Assembly: GCA_013373105.1 (NCBI GenBank)
Contig: JABXIJ010000037.1
Location: forward strand, 1 to 49,703
DNA from: Flavobacteriaceae bacterium
GTDB taxonomy: Bacteria; Bacteroidota; Bacteroidia; Flavobacteriales; Flavobacteriaceae
Direction: 5' to 3'
DNA: 49,703 nucleotides
In this document: piece by piece, positions 27,634 to 36,255 of the stretch
Layout: each line of letters opens with the position of its first letter
Position numbering within the stretch: the first letter of the stretch is position 1
Position numbers and translations under genes: made by a program
The notes under the pieces: generated by a model
Told to the model about the DNA's origin: nothing
What the model saw: only the letters and a program-made list of their open reading frames with translations
The model's database searches: none

Positions 27634-29191
27634 TTTTCGTAAAGTGAAAGAAATCTTAAGAAAGAGTATATATTTTGGTGTTGTTGTTTCCTTTTTAGCA
27701 TTTGTAGTTTCTTGTGAAGAAGACTTTGCAGACTTGGGCTCTAATGTTATAAGCAATTTAAAATTTGACACCAATTCTATAGAATATGATGTGACTGTTG
27801 AAAATAGTCCATTAACTGAATTACAAACAGACAATATAACTAGACAACCTGGTCAGTATTTATTGGGTGTTTACAACAATCCAGATTATGAAAAGTTAGA
27901 AGCTTCAATAGTGTCTCAACTTGCAGTAACTTCTGGGTTAAGAGTTGTAGATAGAAACTATGGAGCTGACACAACTGTGGTTACAAAAATTGATACAGTT
28001 TACTTAAAAATACCATATCAAGCTACTCTAAACGGTACAACAGGGGTTTATGAAATAGACTCAGTTTTTGGTGATATACTAAAACCATTTAATTTAAATG
28101 TGTATAGATCTAACACATTTATGAATGAGTTTAATCCTTTAGACCCAACAAAAAGAAATAGTTATAAGTCTAATGATGTATTTGAAAAAATTGGCACAGA
28201 ATTAAATTCTACAATAGACTACCCTTTCATTCCAAATGAAAGCGATACTATAATTGCTATAAAAAGAAGATCTCATGACGACTCTGTTGTTAGAACAGAT
28301 ACAGTTAAAATTACTTTTTCTATAACTAACACTGCTCCAATTCCATTTGGAAGAGTTCCTTTAGATAAAGCTCAATTAAAAAGTTTGCTTTTAGATAAAT
28401 TAGAATCATCTGAATTTGAATCACAAGCTGCATTTAATAATTATTTTAGGGGAATCATTCTAGAAGCTACTGGAAATGAAGGGTCTTTATTATCCTTAAA
28501 CTTAAATAACACTAACACAGATTTAATTCCTTCAATAGAAATTTACTATACAAACACAGTTCTAGTTTCTGGAAATTCAGTAGATACTATTATTCACAAA
28601 AACAATAGTTTTCCATTCTCTGGTTTTAAAGTGAATACATTTAAAATGGATGAAAAAACTTATCCAAATAATAACGAGGTAAAAATTCAAGGAACCGCGG
28701 GTAGTGAAGGTAAATTACAATTATTAACACCAGCAGTTGTTAACGAACTTCGTTCTAAAGATTGGCTAATAAATGATGCAACAATTACCATGTATATCAA
28801 TCAATCTGCTGATACTTCTAACGTTCCAGAAAGGCTATACTTATATAAATCTTATAATATAGGCACATCAGAAATAACAAGTCAAATTAAAGATGCATAC
28901 ACAGAAGCTAACTTTGGTGGAATAGGAGGAAATCTGAATAGAGATGATAATGGGAAAAAAGATCATTATACTTTTAATATTACAGATTATATATCAGATA
29001 TTGTAAGCGGAGAAATTAATAATTTTCCAGATCTAAAAGTTAAAGCTTATAACAGGTCTGACGAACCCTTTTCGCTATCTGATACTATTTTTACTAACTT
29101 TAGTTGGAACCCAAAAACTGTAACTTTATTTAACAGTTTAAATAGTAGCAGAAAACCAGTGTTAAAAATATCTTATTCGGAGAGAAAGTAA
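27626..29191 (+). CDS. DUF4270 lipoprotein
   Basis: A 521-residue exported protein. A basic N-terminus and hydrophobic segment lead to lipobox FVVSC near residue 30, followed by EED (acidic residues after Cys, as in surface-exposed Bacteroidota lipoproteins). The mature part is beta-rich and repetitive, with many Asn/Thr/Ser and paired phrases such as DTVYLKIPY and DTVKITFSI, consistent with the DUF4270 family. The ATG lies inside the previous gene (8-nt overlap), implying translational coupling. Function unknown; the next gene, glmS, begins 23 nt later. Confidence 0.88.
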   Translation: MNNFRKVKEILRKSIYFGVVVSFLAFVVSCEEDFADLGSNVISNLKFDTNSIEYDVTVENSPLTELQTDNITRQPGQYLLGVYNNPDYEKLEASIVSQLAVTSGLRVVDRNYGADTTVVTKIDTVYLKIPYQATLNGTTGVYEIDSVFGDILKPFNLNVYRSNTFMNEFNPLDPTKRNSYKSNDVFEKIGTELNSTIDYPFIPNESDTIIAIKRRSHDDSVVRTDTVKITFSITNTAPIPFGRVPLDKAQLKSLLLDKLESSEFESQAAFNNYFRGIILEATGNEGSLLSLNLNNTNTDLIPSIEIYYTNTVLVSGNSVDTIIHKNNSFPFSGFKVNTFKMDEKTYPNNNEVKIQGTAGSEGKLQLLTPAVVNELRSKDWLINDATITMYINQSADTSNVPERLYLYKSYNIGTSEITSQIKDAYTEANFGGIGGNLNRDDNGKKDHYTFNITDYISDIVSGEINNFPDLKVKAYNRSDEPFSLSDTIFTNFSWNPKTVTLFNSLNSSRKPVLKISYSERK

Positions 29192-29214
29192 AAATTAGAT
29201 AAAAGGGAAAATTT

Positions 29215-31071
29215 ATGTGTGGTATATCAGCTTATATTGGCTACAGGAAAGCTTATCCTATTGTAATTAATGGTCTAAAAAGATTAGAGTATAGAGGTTA
29301 TGATAGTGCTGGAGTTATGATTTTTGATGGTGAAAACATGCACCTTTCTAAAACAAAAGGTAAAGTTTCACATCTTGAAGAAATTATAAAATCAAAACCA
29401 AAAAGTAAAGTTGGTAACATAGGAATGGGCCATACAAGATGGGCAACCCATGGTGTACCAAATGATGTAAACTCACATCCACATTTTTCACAGTCTGGAG
29501 ATTTAGTTCTAGTTCATAATGGAATTATAGAAAACTATGACACTATAAAAAAAGAATTAATATCCAGAGGCTACAGTTTTAAGAGTGATACAGATACTGA
29601 GGTTTTAGTAAACCTTATAGAAGAGGTTAAATTAACAGAGGGCTGTAAATTAGGTAAAGCAGTACAATTAGCTTTAACGAATGTTGTTGGAGCTTATGCT
29701 ATTGCTGTTTTCGATAAAAACAGACCTAATGAAATAATAGTTGCACGTTTAGGAAGTCCTATTGCAATTGGTGTAGGAAAAGACAATAAAGAGTTTTTTG
29801 TTGCTTCAGATGCTTCACCTTTTGTAGAATATACAAAAGATGCCATTTATTTAGAAGATGAAGAAATGGCAATTATTAGAGTTGGTAAAGGAGTTAAAGT
29901 TCATAAAATAATGGACGATGCTCTTGTACAGCCAGAGATACAAAAATTGCAAATGAGCTTAGACCAAATTGAAAAAGGAGGCTTTGATCATTTTATGTTA
30001 AAAGAAATTTACGAACAGCCTAAAGCTATTACAGATACTTTTAGAGGTAGAATGCTTTTAGAAGAAAAGATTATTAAGATGTCTAGTATTGAAACGTATC
30101 TTGATAAATTTTTAAATGCAAATAGAATAATAATTGTTGCTTGTGGTACTTCTTGGCATGCAGGTTTAGTTGGTGAATATTTATTTGAAGATTTAGCTAG
30201 AATACCCGTAGAGGTTGAGTATGCATCAGAATTTAGATATAGAAATCCAATTATTACCAATAAAGATGTGGTAATAGCAATTTCACAATCAGGTGAAACA
30301 GCAGATACTTTAGCAGCTATTAAATTAGCAAAATCTATGGGAGCTTTTGTGTATGGAATTTGTAATGTTGTTGGTTCTTCAATTGCTAGAGAAACACATT
30401 CAGGAGCATACACTCATGCTGGTCCAGAAATTGGTGTGGCTTCAACAAAAGCATTTACAACACAAATTACTGTATTAACTTTAATTGCTTTAAAGTTAGG
30501 TCAAGCAAAAGGGTCAATTCCTCAACATAACTTCGAGAATTATCTTGAAAAAATGCAATTAATACCTAAACAAGTAGAGGAGTTATTACAAATTGATGAA
30601 AAGGTAAAGGAAATTGCATCTGTGTATAAAGATGCTAAAAACTGTTTATATTTAGGTAGAGGATTTAATTTTCCTGTGGCTTTAGAAGGTGCATTAAAAC
30701 TAAAAGAGATTTCATACATACATGCTGAAGGTTATCCTGCAGCAGAAATGAAACATGGACCAATTGCATTAATTGACGAAAATATGCCAATTTTTGTAAT
30801 TGCTACTAACAAAGGTCATTATGAAAAAGTAGTTAGTAACATACAAGAAATAAAATCTAGAGCAGGAAAGATAATTGCTATTGTTACTGAAGGAGATGTT
30901 ACAGTAAAAGAAATTGCAGATCATTACATAGAAGTACCAGATACAGAAGAGGCATTAACGCCACTTTTAACTACAATTCCATTACAATTATTATCTTATC
31001 ATATAGCAGTTATGTTAGGAAAAAATGTAGATCAACCTAGAAACTTAGCAAAGTCTGTAACAGTGGAGTAG
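29215..31071 (+). CDS. glmS: Glutamine-fructose-6-phosphate aminotransferase
   Basis: Makes glucosamine-6-phosphate from fructose-6-phosphate and glutamine, the entry to UDP-GlcNAc, peptidoglycan and LPS. 618 residues. The N-terminal glutaminase starts MCGISAYIG, with Cys2 the nucleophile after Met removal; GHTRWATHG and HNGIIENY are conserved. Two SIS sugar-isomerase domains follow, with ACGTSWHAG and ISQSGETADTLAA. The C-terminus ends PRNLAKSVTVE as in the family. It is the third gene of the unit led by the GT5-like gene. No terminator is obvious after it. Confidence 0.97.
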   Translation: MCGISAYIGYRKAYPIVINGLKRLEYRGYDSAGVMIFDGENMHLSKTKGKVSHLEEIIKSKPKSKVGNIGMGHTRWATHGVPNDVNSHPHFSQSGDLVLVHNGIIENYDTIKKELISRGYSFKSDTDTEVLVNLIEEVKLTEGCKLGKAVQLALTNVVGAYAIAVFDKNRPNEIIVARLGSPIAIGVGKDNKEFFVASDASPFVEYTKDAIYLEDEEMAIIRVGKGVKVHKIMDDALVQPEIQKLQMSLDQIEKGGFDHFMLKEIYEQPKAITDTFRGRMLLEEKIIKMSSIETYLDKFLNANRIIIVACGTSWHAGLVGEYLFEDLARIPVEVEYASEFRYRNPIITNKDVVIAISQSGETADTLAAIKLAKSMGAFVYGICNVVGSSIARETHSGAYTHAGPEIGVASTKAFTTQITVLTLIALKLGQAKGSIPQHNFENYLEKMQLIPKQVEELLQIDEKVKEIASVYKDAKNCLYLGRGFNFPVALEGALKLKEISYIHAEGYPAAEMKHGPIALIDENMPIFVIATNKGHYEKVVSNIQEIKSRAGKIIAIVTEGDVTVKEIADHYIEVPDTEEALTPLLTTIPLQLLSYHIAVMLGKNVDQPRNLAKSVTVE

Positions 31072-31322
31072 TTACTCGTGACAATTACTCTTATTCTATA
31101 GATTATTGGTAACATTCTCAATATCAATTAGAACTACTCATCTTTGGAGTTATTCATATTCTGAATATCAGGAGCATTTGTTCTATAAAATAAACGGTTT
31201 TAAAGAATATTTTCTTACCCAATAGAATACAGAAAGATATCTCAAATTCTAAATGAGGAAGAGCTATAAATACCTCGTGGTATAATGTGTTTAAAAACAA
31301 CTTCTGTTAGGTTTAATAGAGG
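31072..31322. other. Intergenic DNA with no recognisable feature
   Basis: 251 nt between convergent genes. No open frame worth reporting, no clear terminator after glmS, and no repeat that I can support. It marks the left border of the accessory-looking patch to 34,160. Confidence 0.5.
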
Positions 31323-32624
31323 TTAAAGGAATTTAGAGTTTATAGAGTAAAAAATTTCTCTTTTATCGATTTCAGATTGTTCTCTTAAAATTATATCTTT
31401 ATTTGTTTTCAATAATATTTTAAATTTATCATTTAATTTATTTATCGATTCGTTTTTTCTTCTATTAATAGTTGTATAGTTTAAATTTTCATCATAGAAT
31501 ATTTCAGTAATAGTTCTATTGTCTACTTTTACATTATTCCTACTCTGGTTAAAGATAATATTAAATACAACCTCTTCTTTACCTCTCAAAGACAACCTTT
31601 TGAAATTGTAGAAATATAAACCATTAATTTTTATAATTTTATTTATAGTTTTCTTGGTGATAACGATAATTGAAAATACAATAACAATAAAACTCAAACA
31701 GATTCCAATAAGAAACAAATAAGAATTTTTATATATATTTCTAGAATCTGTTTTTCTTAAAGAAGATTCAAAATCTTTTATAGAAATAGAATTAAAATTT
31801 AGTTGATTATTTTCATAATTAAAAAAATGAAGATTATCGTTATGAACAAATGGTTTTAAAAATGATGATTGTATTTTCTTTGTGGTAGGAGTCTTATAAA
31901 ACTCTTCAATTAAATTTGAATTGATATTGAATTTTAAAATATTTCCGTTTTGTTTATTGAAAGAAAAAAAAGTGTCATTATCCAACGGAATAATCAAATT
32001 CCTTTCAATATGATTATTTAATTTACCAAGATGTTTCCATTTTTTAGTTTTAAAATCAAATTTATAAGAGTTGTAATTTTTATGGATAATATCATTATTG
32101 AATTTATCAATTGTAAACCCTCCTAAAATATATATATTATCTTTTGTTTTATAATACAAAAAATTGGACAATTCTTCGGGTATTATATCTCCTTTAATGT
32201 TTAAAAACTCCCAACTATTTATTTTTCTGTTATAATAAGTAAAAAAGTTTCTATTCTCAAAAAAACCATATCCTCCATATCTAAAAATAGTGTCATTTCT
32301 TATAAATTCTAAAGAACCTAATTGAAGTTTGTGATTGTAAGAATTGTCTATTCTAAAAATAGAATCTCCTCTAATTTCTAAGATTTCTCCACCTAAATTA
32401 TTTGATAATAGATGTTGATCTACAAATTTAAAGTTCTTTAAATTTAGGTTAATTGAGTATTTAATTTCTATAGAAGAAAGTAATTTATATTCACTTTCAA
32501 GACTATACTTTTCTATTTTTTCATCATACAATAAGTAAAAAATTTCATCTGAAGAATCAAAGTAAGAATCTATCGGTTTTTCAATTGATTGAAAAGAGAG
32601 TAAGAAAAAAAGTATTAGTTTCAC
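31323..32624 (-). CDS. Membrane-anchored beta-propeller (Kelch-like) protein with cytoplasmic helix-rich domain; possible transmembrane regulator
   Basis: About 433 residues from GTG 32624, which yields a clean signal peptide (KLILFFLLSFQS). A TTG at 32651 would lie upstream of the -7 element at 32630-32637 and is rejected. Residues about 20-285 alternate strands with Kelch-like repeats: two GG pairs (FRYGGYG near 117, YILGGFT near 168), each followed by a W-containing strand (NSWEF, KKWKH). One membrane helix spans about 301-323. The last 100 residues are cytoplasmic and helix-rich, ending REQSEIDKREIFY, a pattern seen at the C-termini of other Bacteroidota membrane proteins with winged-helix-like domains. 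A one-component sensor-regulator is inferred. Divergent from the AsmA-like gene. Confidence 0.65.
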   Translation of the reverse strand: MKLILFFLLSFQSIEKPIDSYFDSSDEIFYLLYDEKIEKYSLESEYKLLSSIEIKYSINLNLKNFKFVDQHLLSNNLGGEILEIRGDSIFRIDNSYNHKLQLGSLEFIRNDTIFRYGGYGFFENRNFFTYYNRKINSWEFLNIKGDIIPEELSNFLYYKTKDNIYILGGFTIDKFNNDIIHKNYNSYKFDFKTKKWKHLGKLNNHIERNLIIPLDNDTFFSFNKQNGNILKFNINSNLIEEFYKTPTTKKIQSSFLKPFVHNDNLHFFNYENNQLNFNSISIKDFESSLRKTDSRNIYKNSYLFLIGICLSFIVIVFSIIVITKKTINKIIKINGLYFYNFKRLSLRGKEEVVFNIIFNQSRNNVKVDNRTITEIFYDENLNYTTINRRKNESINKLNDKFKILLKTNKDIILREQSEIDKREIFYSINSKFL

Positions 32625-32629
32625 ATATA

Positions 32630-32637
32630 CAAATATA
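32630..32637 (-). promoter_or_regulatory. Putative -7 promoter element (TATATTTG), 5 nt before a GTG start
   Basis: Minus-strand exact TAnnTTTG match. It decides against the TTG at 32651 and predicts a leaderless mRNA starting near the GTG at 32624. Confidence 0.45.
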
Positions 32638-32744
32638 TTAAAAATAAACAAGAAAAAGTAATCTTATTTAGTTGCAACTAATTTTAATAGGAAAAAAATA
32701 TTTTAAACATTATTTTTCTAGAGAAAACTTTAAATAAATATTTT

Positions 32745-33728
32745 ATGAACTTTCTTAAAAGCAACAAAAAAATCGTAATTATAACATCTATATTTATTGT
32801 TTTATTTATCACAAATTCAGTAGTTAACACTGTTATTTCATCAAAAATTGAAGAAAAAATATCTGACTTCTTAAAAGATTCGGATAAAGAATTTGAAATA
32901 AAATATGAAGATATTAGTTATTCGTTTTTAAATTCAAAAATTACTTTTGAAGAAATAGAGATGAATTTTAATGATGGAGAATACATACAAATTGAAGAAT
33001 TAGAATTAACTGTTGATAGGAATGATCTACCATCTATGAAAGAAATAAAAGAAGGTAATTTCAATATTCTGTTAACAAATTCAGAAATAAACTTAACAAA
33101 AATAAAGTTTGTTAATAGAGATGTCTTATCGGAAGTTGAATATCTTGAATTATCTCTTAATGGTCAAATTAACCCCAATGAAAATGAATTAAATTTTAAT
33201 TATTTTGACATACGATTAAATGAACTAGAAATATCTCCAAATAAAGATGAGGGAAAACTTGAATTAGGAAATTTAGAATTTGAATTAGATAGTGATGATT
33301 TAATCAATATTGTTAAGTTTAACGAATTATATGGAGAAATAGACGATTTATCAGATTTGTCAATTAAATTTAACCTTGATAATTTTATACTTCCTCATGA
33401 TTTAACAAAACAGTTGGATCTAGACGATATTGGTATTAGAGAACTGGAAGGAAAAGAATTTAGTATGGAGATTACTAAAAATGATGATGATTTAAATTTA
33501 GATTTTGATCTAAATACTCAATATTTGGGTGAGTTAAGTTTAGAAGCTGAAATGGATTTTTCCAAAAACAAAAATGACCCGTTTTTAAACCTTGAAGTTT
33601 CTCTTAAAAATTTAGATGAAAATTTTACTAAAATTTTAAAAAGAACAAAACTTGTTGAAGATGGAGAAAATAGTTTTAGATTAAATTATGAAGGGAATAT
33701 TAATGATATTGAGAAATCTATTTTCTAG
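32745..33728 (+). CDS. Membrane-anchored acidic protein, possibly AsmA-like
   Basis: A 327-residue protein of unknown function. A positively charged N-terminus and a single membrane helix (about residues 10-28) are followed by a highly acidic region. Short amphipathic strand-like units with alternating hydrophobic residues recur, for example IEMNFNDGEYIQIEELELTV, FDIRLNELEIS, LGNLEFELD, FSMEITKNDDD and LSLEAEMDF. Such serial strands recall AsmA/TamB-type lipid-groove proteins, but no family signature is certain. The end (IEKSIF) comes without a clear domain boundary, so a C-terminal truncation is possible. It diverges from the beta-propeller gene, suggesting a regulator-target pair, by inference only. 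Confidence 0.6.
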   Translation: MNFLKSNKKIVIITSIFIVLFITNSVVNTVISSKIEEKISDFLKDSDKEFEIKYEDISYSFLNSKITFEEIEMNFNDGEYIQIEELELTVDRNDLPSMKEIKEGNFNILLTNSEINLTKIKFVNRDVLSEVEYLELSLNGQINPNENELNFNYFDIRLNELEISPNKDEGKLELGNLEFELDSDDLINIVKFNELYGEIDDLSDLSIKFNLDNFILPHDLTKQLDLDDIGIRELEGKEFSMEITKNDDDLNLDFDLNTQYLGELSLEAEMDFSKNKNDPFLNLEVSLKNLDENFTKILKRTKLVEDGENSFRLNYEGNINDIEKSIF

Positions 33729-33884
33729 ATTTTAAATTGTTTTTACTTTACTTATTATTTTTTTAACAATAAAATCTAAAAAAACAATAATTTTAAAAAA
33801 AATTTAAAGAATGAAATTATTTTTCACATCCTTATTGTTTCTAACTGCAATAATTATTAATGAAAAAGAAAAATACCTTCAACC

Positions 33885-33921
33885 AATAACCTAATAATAA
33901 TAAAATTGTTAGGTTATTTTC
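33885..33921 (+). terminator. Probable intrinsic terminator
   Basis: A 10-bp stem, AATAACCTAA (33885-33894) with TTAGGTTATT (33909-33918), a 14-nt loop, then TTC TTT. AT-rich and of moderate strength. It would end transcripts from the AsmA-like gene. Confidence 0.55.
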
Positions 33922-33960
33922 TTTAATACATCTTCAAATCATACCCCACAAAACATCTCT

Positions 33961-34092
33961 TCAACGTATAACAAACTTCTCTTGTAATTCCTCATCTCTA
34001 TCTTTAACTTCTCTTTTAATAACTTCAACCACATTCCAACCTAATCGTTTAATAGATTCCAATCTCCTATTTCCAATTATAATTTGGAAGTA
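33961..34092 (-). pseudogene. ParB-like nuclease-domain fragment
   Basis: The minus strand reads about 43 codons beginning YFQIIIGNRRLESIKRLGW and continuing NVVEVIKREVKDRDEEL to a TGA at 33961-33963. The GNRRL...K.LGW stretch followed by acidic residues matches part of the N-terminal ParB/sulfiredoxin-like domain. The upstream codon is TAG (34093-34095) and no start is available, so this is a relic. ParB-domain genes often travel with mobile or phage elements. It suggests past insertion and decay here; this is inference from a short motif. Confidence 0.55.
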
Positions 34093-34130
34093 CTAGTCGA
34101 TAACTGTAGAATAATATTATTAAAACATAT

Positions 34131-34158
34131 AAAAAAACCCAGATTTTAAGCTGGGTTT
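34131..34158 (-). terminator. Intrinsic terminator of the TonB-like gene
   Basis: AAACCCAG (34135-34142) pairs with CTGGGTTT (34151-34158); the A7 flank becomes a U-tract on the minus strand. It lies 5 nt beyond the stop codon of the TonB-like gene. Confidence 0.9.
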
Positions 34159-34162
34159 ACTT

Positions 34163-34894
34163 TTATAAAACTACTTGAAATGTTATTGGTATACTATAAC
34201 TAACAGATACAGCTATTCCTCTTTGCTTACCTGGCTTCATTTGTGGTAAACCACTAATAATTTTCACTACCTCTTTTTCAAGTAGAGGGTGAGGCCCTCT
34301 AGATTTCACATTTTTTATAAAACCATCTTTATCAATTCTAAATACTACAAATAGTTTCTTTTTACCAGCTCTTAAACCAAGTTCATTTGCTAAACCAGTA
34401 TTGAAGTTTTTTAAGAAGTATTCTTGTACTTTTTGTGAAAAACACTTTTTTAATTGACTGTTGTTTCCTTCACAACCTGGAAAAACAGGTACATCTTGAA
34501 TTAAAACAAAAGGTATATCTTCTACAATAACTTCTTCTTCTTCTTCCTCAACAATTTCTTGCTCTGTAATAATAACTGCTTCATTTTCATCAGTTTCAGT
34601 AGATTCGACTATAGTTTCTTCTATTTTTAAATCGTCCTCTACCACCTTTATTTGCTCTACCACTGTTGGTGTTTTAGGTGGAGGTGGTTTTAGGTCTTTC
34701 ATTTCAACAATTGGAATATCTTCTTGTAGCTCATCTACCATAGCTACATTTTTTAGACTATTTGAATATTCCTTTTCATATGTTTTATGTTCTATTAATA
34801 CATGAAGTATAAATAATGTTAACACGATACCTATTTGAAAGAAAATCTTACTAAAATTCTCTAATTGCTGTCTTGGGTTCTTCTTAGTTTTCAT
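34163..34894 (-). CDS. TonB-family energy-transducer-like protein
   Basis: A 243-residue inner-membrane-anchored protein. A basic N-terminus leads to one membrane helix (about 15-34), then a long extended linker with the Pro run KPPPPKTP (about 69-76) and a Glu-rich segment including EEEEEE. The C-terminal TonB domain (about 150-243) contains VFPGCEGNNSQLKKCFSQ, VVFRIDKDGFIKNV and the final strand SYSIPITFQVVL. TonB transmits proton-motive force to outer-membrane receptors. No exbB/exbD or receptor gene is adjacent, so the partner is unknown. The same architecture occurs in many copies per Bacteroidota genome. Confidence 0.9.
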   Translation of the reverse strand: MKTKKNPRQQLENFSKIFFQIGIVLTLFILHVLIEHKTYEKEYSNSLKNVAMVDELQEDIPIVEMKDLKPPPPKTPTVVEQIKVVEDDLKIEETIVESTETDENEAVIITEQEIVEEEEEEVIVEDIPFVLIQDVPVFPGCEGNNSQLKKCFSQKVQEYFLKNFNTGLANELGLRAGKKKLFVVFRIDKDGFIKNVKSRGPHPLLEKEVVKIISGLPQMKPGKQRGIAVSVSYSIPITFQVVL

Positions 34895-35040
34895 TTTTTA
34901 CTCTTTTTAGTTTCTAAAAAACACTTACCCCATTAATCGTAAGATGAATGTAATCCTATATAATAACAACCTTTAAAAGTTGTTAAGATAAATTGCACTT
35001 TAAAGTTATAGAGTATAAAAGGCTTAAAGAATGATATTTA

Positions 35041-35646
35041 TCATATTTTGTCATGAACTTTAATATGAGTTCCAGAATTCCAAAGTGTTAGAATATCTGT
35101 TGCAACTGCAGCACCACTTCCTGCAGCAATAGAAAACTGACTTCTGTGTCCTGCAATTGTTCCACAACAATAGAGGTTTTGTTCAATTAAATGATCTGAA
35201 TTTTTAAGTTGAATTCTATTCTTTTCAGGATTGGATTTTTTATGAGGAATTATAAAACTTTCTAATCCAGTTATTGTAAAAGGTTTTGCATAATTTAATG
35301 CAATTACAGCAAATTTAGTTTGATAGGTATTTTTATTTGTAACAATTTTGTAGCTATCACTTTCTTTTTCAACTGCTAAAACTTTTTCTTTTTCAATTTG
35401 ATGTATGTGAGCGTACAATTCTTTTAATTGATTTTTTCCATCAATTAAAATGTCTTTACCTAGAGTTTTAGCTGATAAACCTAATACATTATTAAATAAA
35501 GCATTAGTTAAATGAGAAGCTCTTTGATGAAGTATTATTCCAATATTCTTGTTTTTTGCAAAAGGCTTCTCTTTAGCAGACCCTAAGACTAAAGCACATT
35601 GCATTCCAGAAACTCCTCCTCCAATAATTAAACAATCGAATATCAT
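35041..35646 (-). CDS. Short FAD-dependent oxidoreductase (thioredoxin-reductase-like fold)
   Basis: A 201-residue flavoprotein. Dinucleotide-binding motif CLIIGGGVSGMQCALVLG is at residues 5-22. The C-terminal FAD-binding segment is NLYCCGTIAGHRSQFSIAAGSGAAVATDIL. It is much shorter than thioredoxin reductase (about 310): the NAD(P)H-binding domain and its CxxC redox pair are absent, leaving one FAD domain. Substrate and partner are unknown. It follows marC with a 1-nt overlap of stop and start codons (TAATG), so the two are translationally coupled. Confidence 0.8.
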   Translation of the reverse strand: MIFDCLIIGGGVSGMQCALVLGSAKEKPFAKNKNIGIILHQRASHLTNALFNNVLGLSAKTLGKDILIDGKNQLKELYAHIHQIEKEKVLAVEKESDSYKIVTNKNTYQTKFAVIALNYAKPFTITGLESFIIPHKKSNPEKNRIQLKNSDHLIEQNLYCCGTIAGHRSQFSIAAGSGAAVATDILTLWNSGTHIKVHDKI

Positions 35647-36230
35647 TAAATAAATAAAGCTTTAATGTTAGCTGCAAAAAGTTTAACAGCAATAGCTAAT
35701 AAAATTACACCAAATACTTTTCTAATAATCTGAATTCCTGCTGGACCTATTAATCTTTCAATTTTTGAAGACGTTTTAAGAACAATATAAATAACAACAA
35801 CATTACATAAAACAGCTATTATAATATTTTCTACAGCAAATTCAGCACGAAGAGAAAGAAGTGTTGTTAAACTTCCTGGCCCTGCAATTAAAGGAAAAGC
35901 TAAAGGAAAAACTGTAGCAGTAATTGTTCCTGCATTGCCATCATCTTTATAAAGGGTAATTCCTAAAATCATTTCTAATGCAATAAAGAATAAGATGAAT
36001 GCACCAGCAACAGCAAAAGAGTTTACATCTATACCAATTAAGTTCAATAAACTTTTACCTAAAAAGAGAAAAAATATCATAATACAACCAGCAATAACAG
36101 ATGCTTTTTCAGATTGTATATGCCCAACTTTTTTTCTTAAATCTATTATAATTGGAATATTCCCTATAATATCTATTACTGCAAATAAAACCATAAAAGC
36201 AGTAATTATTTCTTTTACGTTAAAGTTCAT
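35646..36230 (-). CDS. MarC family membrane protein
   Basis: A 194-residue integral membrane protein with six hydrophobic helices, matching the MarC (UPF0056) family: FMVLFAVIDIIGNIPIIIDL near the start and FPLAFPLIAGPGSLTTLL in the middle. The name comes from the mar locus, but no antibiotic-resistance role is established. The ATG at 36230 is chosen rather than one at 36260: it matches the family N-terminus, and the -7 element at 36248-36255 would otherwise be inside the gene. Confidence 0.92.
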   Translation of the reverse strand: MNFNVKEIITAFMVLFAVIDIIGNIPIIIDLRKKVGHIQSEKASVIAGCIMIFFLFLGKSLLNLIGIDVNSFAVAGAFILFFIALEMILGITLYKDDGNAGTITATVFPLAFPLIAGPGSLTTLLSLRAEFAVENIIIAVLCNVVVIYIVLKTSSKIERLIGPAGIQIIRKVFGVILLAIAVKLFAANIKALFI

Positions 36231-36247
36231 TAAATTAAAATTTGATG

Positions 36248-36255
36248 CAAAATTA
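36248..36255 (-). promoter_or_regulatory. Putative -7 promoter element (TAATTTTG) of marC
   Basis: Minus-strand exact TAnnTTTG match 17 nt before the marC ATG at 36230. Confidence 0.55.

Larger units (their letters stand above)
33729..34162. other. Intergenic region with a mini-frame, a terminator, a ParB-domain relic and a second terminator
   Basis: 434 nt, very A+T-rich. A 27-codon frame at 33811-33894 (starts MKLFFTSLLFLTAIII) looks like a lone signal peptide and may be a remnant; I do not call it a gene. It runs into the inverted repeat at 33885-33918. A minus-strand ParB-like fragment occupies 33961-34092, and the terminator of the TonB-like gene 34131-34158. Confidence 0.6.

Noticed and set aside
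30009..30413. Antisense open frame within glmS
   Set aside because: Shadow of a strongly conserved gene in another frame.
31323..32651. TTG at 32651 as the start of the propeller protein
   Set aside because: It lies upstream of the -7 element and spoils the signal peptide that begins cleanly at GTG 32624.
33811..33894. 27-codon frame beginning MKLFFTSLLFLTAIII
   Set aside because: Looks like a signal peptide without a mature protein, and its end forms the stem of a terminator; too short to support as a gene.
34962..34985. AACAAC...GTTGTT repeat downstream of the short flavoprotein gene as a terminator
   Set aside because: Only about 6 bp with no good U-tract; too weak to list.
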